Shown: positions 6,304 through 9,160 of the stretch, one piece after another
How positions within the stretch are numbered: position 1 is the first letter of the stretch
Layout: each line of letters begins with the position of its first letter
Assembly (NCBI GenBank): GCA_030039005.1
Contig: JASHQT010000308.1
Coordinates: 1 to 9,160 of the forward strand
Source: Bryobacteraceae bacterium
Lineage (GTDB): Bacteria; Acidobacteriota; Terriglobia; Bryobacterales; Bryobacteraceae
DNA length: 9,160 bases
Direction of reading: 5' to 3'
Made by a program: the position numbers and the translations under genes
Notes under the pieces: model-generated
Databases searched by the model: none
Seen by the model: the letters and a program-made list of their open reading frames with translations, nothing else
Told to the model about the DNA's origin: nothing

Positions 6304-7740
6304 ACGCTCCACGGCGGCGCGCACCACTGGATCCCGATGCGCCTCCACCTCGTCGCCTTTGGCCACGCCTATGGCCTGGTTGAAAATCTCTTGTTTCAGC
6401 CGGCTCTGCACCCAATCGCGCTCCTGTGCCCACTCGCCCACCGAAGGCTGGATATCGCGCTGGCCGGCGTAGACTTGAAAATCTTCGAGCAGCGCGGCAG
6501 TCACCTCGAACTGGGGTTGGTTTACGTCAAATTTAGGCTCATGCTTCTGGATGTACTCGGTCGCGAACGTCGCAAAGATTCCGCTGGCGTCCAGGGCGAT
6601 ACGCAAGCGGGTCTGCGGCTCGGGGCCAACCACAAAGTCCGGCTGAATCCCTCCGCCACCGGCGACTGCGCGTCCGGAATCGGTATGGAACTGCGCGGCC
6701 TGCTTCTCGATTTCCAGGTGGCCGCTGGCGAGCGGCTTCTGGATGGAGCGGCCGCTCGGCGTGTAATAGAAAGCCGTTGTCAGCGCCAGGGCGGTGTTGC
6801 CGGTCAGCGGGAAGACATTTTGCACCAGGCCTTTTCCGTAGCTCGGCTCCCCGAGCACCACGGCGCGGTCGTGGTCCTGAAGCGCGCCCGTCAGGATTTC
6901 CGACGCGCTCGCGGTTTTCTCGTTTACCAGAACCGCCAGCGGAAACGAATAGGGCATAGCGGTTTTGGGAATCTCCACGGACTGATCCGCGATGCTGCGC
7001 CCTTTGACGCTCAGCACTTTTTGGCCGGGCTTCAGGAAAAACGAAGCGGCTTCGAGCGCGGCCTGGACTACGCCGCCGGGATTGTCGCGCAGATCCAGCA
7101 CCAGGCCCTTCAATCGATCGCCACCGAGCTTTTCGATCGCTTCGCGCAGTTGTTTGCCGGTTTGCGGATCGAAAGCATTCACCCGGATGTACCCGATGCC
7201 GGGCTGCAACATAAAGGCGCGATCCACGCTCGGCGAATCCAGCAGCTCGGGATCGAGAACGAACTGGAGCGGGCGCACGTTACCGGGCCGGCGGACGAAA
7301 AGCTGCGCGCGGTGCTGGTGAGTTTCGCCGAGGAATCCGACAATCTGATCGAATTGGAGCCGCGCCAGTTCCACGCCGTTCACGGCCACGATTTCATCCC
7401 CGGGTTCGAGGCCCGCTTTGGCGGACGGCGAACCGGCCATCGTTTGCAGAATGATGACGCGCCCCGGCAGCACCGAAACGACGGTGCCGAAGCCTTTGCG
7501 CTCGGAATTCTCCATCTCCTTGAGCTGTTCGTTCTGATCGGGATCGAAAAAGATGGAGTGCGGGTCGAGCATTCGCAGCATGCCGGGAATGGCGCCGTCG
7601 TAGATCGCCTGCTGGGTGTTCACAGGGTCCGCGGCCTGCGTTTCCACGATGGAAACTACATCGGTGAACCGCTTGAGCGCGCTTTCCAAATCTGCGGTGG
7701 AAGGCGGGGCGGCGAACAGGAAAAGAGCCGGTAGAAGCAT
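6286..7740 (-). CDS. ctpA: C-terminal processing protease (S41 family)
   Basis: A periplasmic serine protease that cuts target proteins near their C-termini, 484 residues. The N-terminus MLLPALFLFAAPP is a short hydrophobic export signal without the usual basic residues. A PDZ domain spans about 80-160, with GFGTVVS and LEPGDEIVAVNG. The S41 core (about 180-340) has GYIRVNAF, LDLRDNPGG (215-223), then TASASEI with catalytic S278, and YGKGLVQ with K303 and Q307; the S-K spacing of 25 and K-Q spacing of 4 match known Ctp enzymes. A C-terminal helical region (about 365-484) follows. The start is forced, because an in-frame TAG directly precedes the ATG. It is the third gene after rocF and ddl, 14 bases behind ddl, with only a weak ribosome site. 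It converges on the DedA gene with an 18-base overlap. It may act on envelope proteins or cell-wall enzymes. Confidence 0.95.
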   Translation of the reverse strand: MLLPALFLFAAPPSTADLESALKRFTDVVSIVETQAADPVNTQQAIYDGAIPGMLRMLDPHSIFFDPDQNEQLKEMENSERKGFGTVVSVLPGRVIILQTMAGSPSAKAGLEPGDEIVAVNGVELARLQFDQIVGFLGETHQHRAQLFVRRPGNVRPLQFVLDPELLDSPSVDRAFMLQPGIGYIRVNAFDPQTGKQLREAIEKLGGDRLKGLVLDLRDNPGGVVQAALEAASFFLKPGQKVLSVKGRSIADQSVEIPKTAMPYSFPLAVLVNEKTASASEILTGALQDHDRAVVLGEPSYGKGLVQNVFPLTGNTALALTTAFYYTPSGRSIQKPLASGHLEIEKQAAQFHTDSGRAVAGGGGIQPDFVVGPEPQTRLRIALDASGIFATFATEYIQKHEPKFDVNQPQFEVTAALLEDFQVYAGQRDIQPSVGEWAQERDWVQSRLKQEIFNQAIGVAKGDEVEAHRDPVVRAAVERLVARL

Positions 7741-7754
7741 CTACTTCAGGTACG

Positions 7755-8714
7755 TCATTTAGAGTAGCGCAGGCGCTGCTTGGCGGCGTGGCGCTCCAAA
7801 GCCAGCTCGATCAGCCGATCGATCAGCTTGGGCATGGGCAATCCGGAGTGCTCCCACATCTTAGGGTACATGCTGATGGAGGTGAAGCCGGGGATGGTGT
7901 TGATCTCGTTGATGTACAGCTTGCCGGTGGCCGTCTCCAAAAGAAAATCGACGCGCGCCATGCCCTCGCACTCTACAGCCTTGTAGCACTCCACGGCCAG
8001 GCGCTGCAGCTCGGCGGTCTGCTCAGGCGATAAATCGGCGGGGATCACCGTTTCGGCTTTGTCGAGCAAATATTTGTCTTCGTAATCGTAGAATTCGCGC
8101 GACGGCAGGATTTCGCAAGGCGTGGCGGCGATGGGATCATCGTTGCCGAGCACGGCGCACTCGAACTCGCGGCCCGTAATGGCGCGCTCGACGATTACCT
8201 TGCGATCGTAGGAAAAAGCCAGCTCAAGGGCGGCCGCCAGTTCCTCCCGGGTTCGCGCTTTGGATATGCCTACCGAAGACCCAAGATTGGCTGGCTTCAC
8301 GAAGGCAGGCTCGAAAAGGACCACTCCACTCCCGCAGCGCATCACACCATATTCGACTACGGGCAGCCCGCGCTCCCGGACGACACGCTTCATCATGTCC
8401 TTGTCCATGGAGATGGCTGACGCCAGTACGCCCGCGCCGACATACGGCAGATCGGCGAGCTCCAGTAAACCTTGCACAGTTCCATCTTCACCAAATGTTC
8501 CATGCAAAACGGGGAACACGACGTCAACGCCCGGATTTCCGCCGGGTTCGGGCACGATGGGACGGGGGCTCCATCGGCCTTCCCTGGAAATCACGTAGTG
8601 AAGTACGTCGTAGCGCTCCGGGTCCATCGCTTCCATCACCGATTTCGCCGAGCGCAGCGAGATTTCGTGCTCGCCAGTGCGCCCTCCGTAGATTACCGCC
8701 ACGCGCGTCTTCAT
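7755..8714 (-). CDS. ddl: D-alanine--D-alanine ligase
   Basis: Joins two D-alanines with ATP for the end of the peptidoglycan precursor; cytoplasmic, ATP-grasp fold, 319 residues. The N-terminal domain has GGRTGEHEIS (10-19, with E15) and HGTFGEDG (71-78). The ATP-grasp part has MDK (103-105), FVKPANLGSS (138-147), the omega-loop EFYDYEDKY (207-215), and the metal ligands D256, E270 and N272. The E15-S146-Y215 triad matches E15-S150-Y216 of E. coli DdlB, and the Lys-Tyr pair in the loop points to D-Ala-D-Ala rather than D-Ala-D-Lac. Core motifs read like the long DdlA type, but the segment after W48 is short, so the enzyme has DdlB length. The ATG overlaps the arginase stop as ATGA, and GGGGA stands ten bases upstream. 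ctpA follows after 14 bases. Confidence 0.97.
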   Translation of the reverse strand: MKTRVAVIYGGRTGEHEISLRSAKSVMEAMDPERYDVLHYVISREGRWSPRPIVPEPGGNPGVDVVFPVLHGTFGEDGTVQGLLELADLPYVGAGVLASAISMDKDMMKRVVRERGLPVVEYGVMRCGSGVVLFEPAFVKPANLGSSVGISKARTREELAAALELAFSYDRKVIVERAITGREFECAVLGNDDPIAATPCEILPSREFYDYEDKYLLDKAETVIPADLSPEQTAELQRLAVECYKAVECEGMARVDFLLETATGKLYINEINTIPGFTSISMYPKMWEHSGLPMPKLIDRLIELALERHAAKQRLRYSK

Positions 8715-9160
8715 AAAATTCGTTTCCCCATGGCCGACATCACCAGTTCTACCGCTAAAATGGCCGTCCGGTTCGCCTCGTCGATCACCGGGTTTACCTC
8801 CACCACTTCCATCGAAGTCATGCGAGCGTTATCACCGAGCATCTCCATGGCCAAATGCTCTTCGCGATACGTGATACCGCCCTGGACCGGCGTCCCGACG
8901 CCCGGAGCCTCGCGCGGATCCACGGCGTCCATGTCGAGCGAGACGTGAAATCCGGCCGTTCCGGCGCTGGCGACACGGATCGTCTCCTCGAACACCGAGC
9001 GCATGCCGCGCTCATCGATATCGCGCATCGTAAATGCATGAACCCCGGACCGCTGGACAATGTCGCGCTCGGTGCCGTCCACCGAGCGAATGCCCACCAG
9101 GGCGACATTCGCGGGATCCACTTTCGGTGCGTATCCGAAGATCCTGGTCAGCTCTTCGGG
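8711..9160 (-). CDS. rocF: Arginase, C-terminal part (cut by the window edge)
   Basis: Manganese enzyme that splits arginine into ornithine and urea in the cytoplasm. The visible 149 residues are the second half of the roughly 300-residue family; the frame remains open to the right edge and the true start lies beyond it. Conserved blocks are NVALVGIRSVDGTER, GVHAFTM-DID, HVSLDMDAVDP with the paired metal-binding aspartates, APGVGTPVQGGITYRE, and EVNP with the catalytic-pocket glutamate. The APGVGTPV...TYRE-HLAMEML run is typical of bacterial arginase, more so than of agmatinase or formiminoglutamase. The stop overlaps the ddl start by four bases, so this gene heads or precedes ddl in an operon with ctpA. 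An internal GTG at 9121 is not the real start, because homologous sequence continues upstream (EELTRIFGYAPK). Confidence 0.93.
   Translation of the reverse strand, partial: PEELTRIFGYAPKVDPANVALVGIRSVDGTERDIVQRSGVHAFTMRDIDERGMRSVFEETIRVASAGTAGFHVSLDMDAVDPREAPGVGTPVQGGITYREEHLAMEMLGDNARMTSMEVVEVNPVIDEANRTAILAVELVMSAMGKRIL
8725..8729 (-). promoter_or_regulatory. Ribosome binding site of ddl
   Basis: GGGGA on the minus strand ends ten bases before the ddl ATG and lies inside the arginase coding sequence. With the ATGA overlap it supports coupled translation and the chosen ddl start. Confidence 0.5.

Noticed and set aside
6337..7734. 465-codon open frame antisense to ctpA
   Set aside because: It is in exact codon register with ctpA, so it is open only because ctpA avoids TTA, CTA and TCA codons there. 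ctpA has all its catalytic motifs; the antisense product shows no family.
7755..8714. VanA-type D-Ala-D-Lac ligase
   Set aside because: The omega-loop reads EFYDYEDKY with the tyrosine typical of D-Ala-D-Ala ligases, and there is no vanH or vanX neighbour.

Overview
The window looks like ordinary chromosome from a Gram-negative, diderm bacterium of fairly high GC content. An outer-membrane lifestyle is suggested by a PpiD-type periplasmic folding factor and a periplasmic C-terminal processing protease. The gene set (PpiC-type rotamase, DedA protein, Ctp protease, D-Ala-D-Ala ligase, arginase, membrane metallophosphoesterase) would suit an acidobacterium of the Solibacter/Bryobacter kind. That is an impression from protein style only; the window holds no rRNA or clade marker.

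Layout, left to right. Positions 1-721 hold no convincing gene, but do hold several short degenerate repeats, including a 26-base direct repeat in two copies. A tRNA-Gln(UUG) at 722-795 reads leftward, so its 3' end faces this region. Diverging from it are two overlapping metallophosphoesterase genes: a membrane-anchored enzyme with an internal twin-arginine-like motif (884-2014) and a soluble YfcE/MJ0936-like enzyme (2002-2742). A hairpin-bearing gap separates them from a convergent small gene that resembles DUF1444/YtpQ but is short at its N-terminus (2930-3511, minus). Next comes a rightward pair, ppiD (3682-5607) and a DedA-family membrane protein (5635-6303). The tail of the dedA gene overlaps by 18 bases the tail of a leftward operon: arginase (cut by the right edge), ddl and ctpA, joined by a 4-base overlap and a 14-base gap.

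Most of the right two thirds serves the cell envelope. PpiD assists folding of exported proteins. DedA proteins are linked to lipid-carrier recycling. Ddl makes the D-Ala-D-Ala end of peptidoglycan precursors. CtpA trims or degrades periplasmic proteins. Arginase is the metabolic outlier. I found no mobile element, CRISPR array, toxin-antitoxin pair or defence system, and nothing I would call a new system. The points most worth a second look are the repeat-bearing gene-free region beside the tRNA, the internal Tat-like motif in the first phosphoesterase, the short DUF1444-like protein behind three in-frame stops, and a PpiD that keeps its parvulin histidines.
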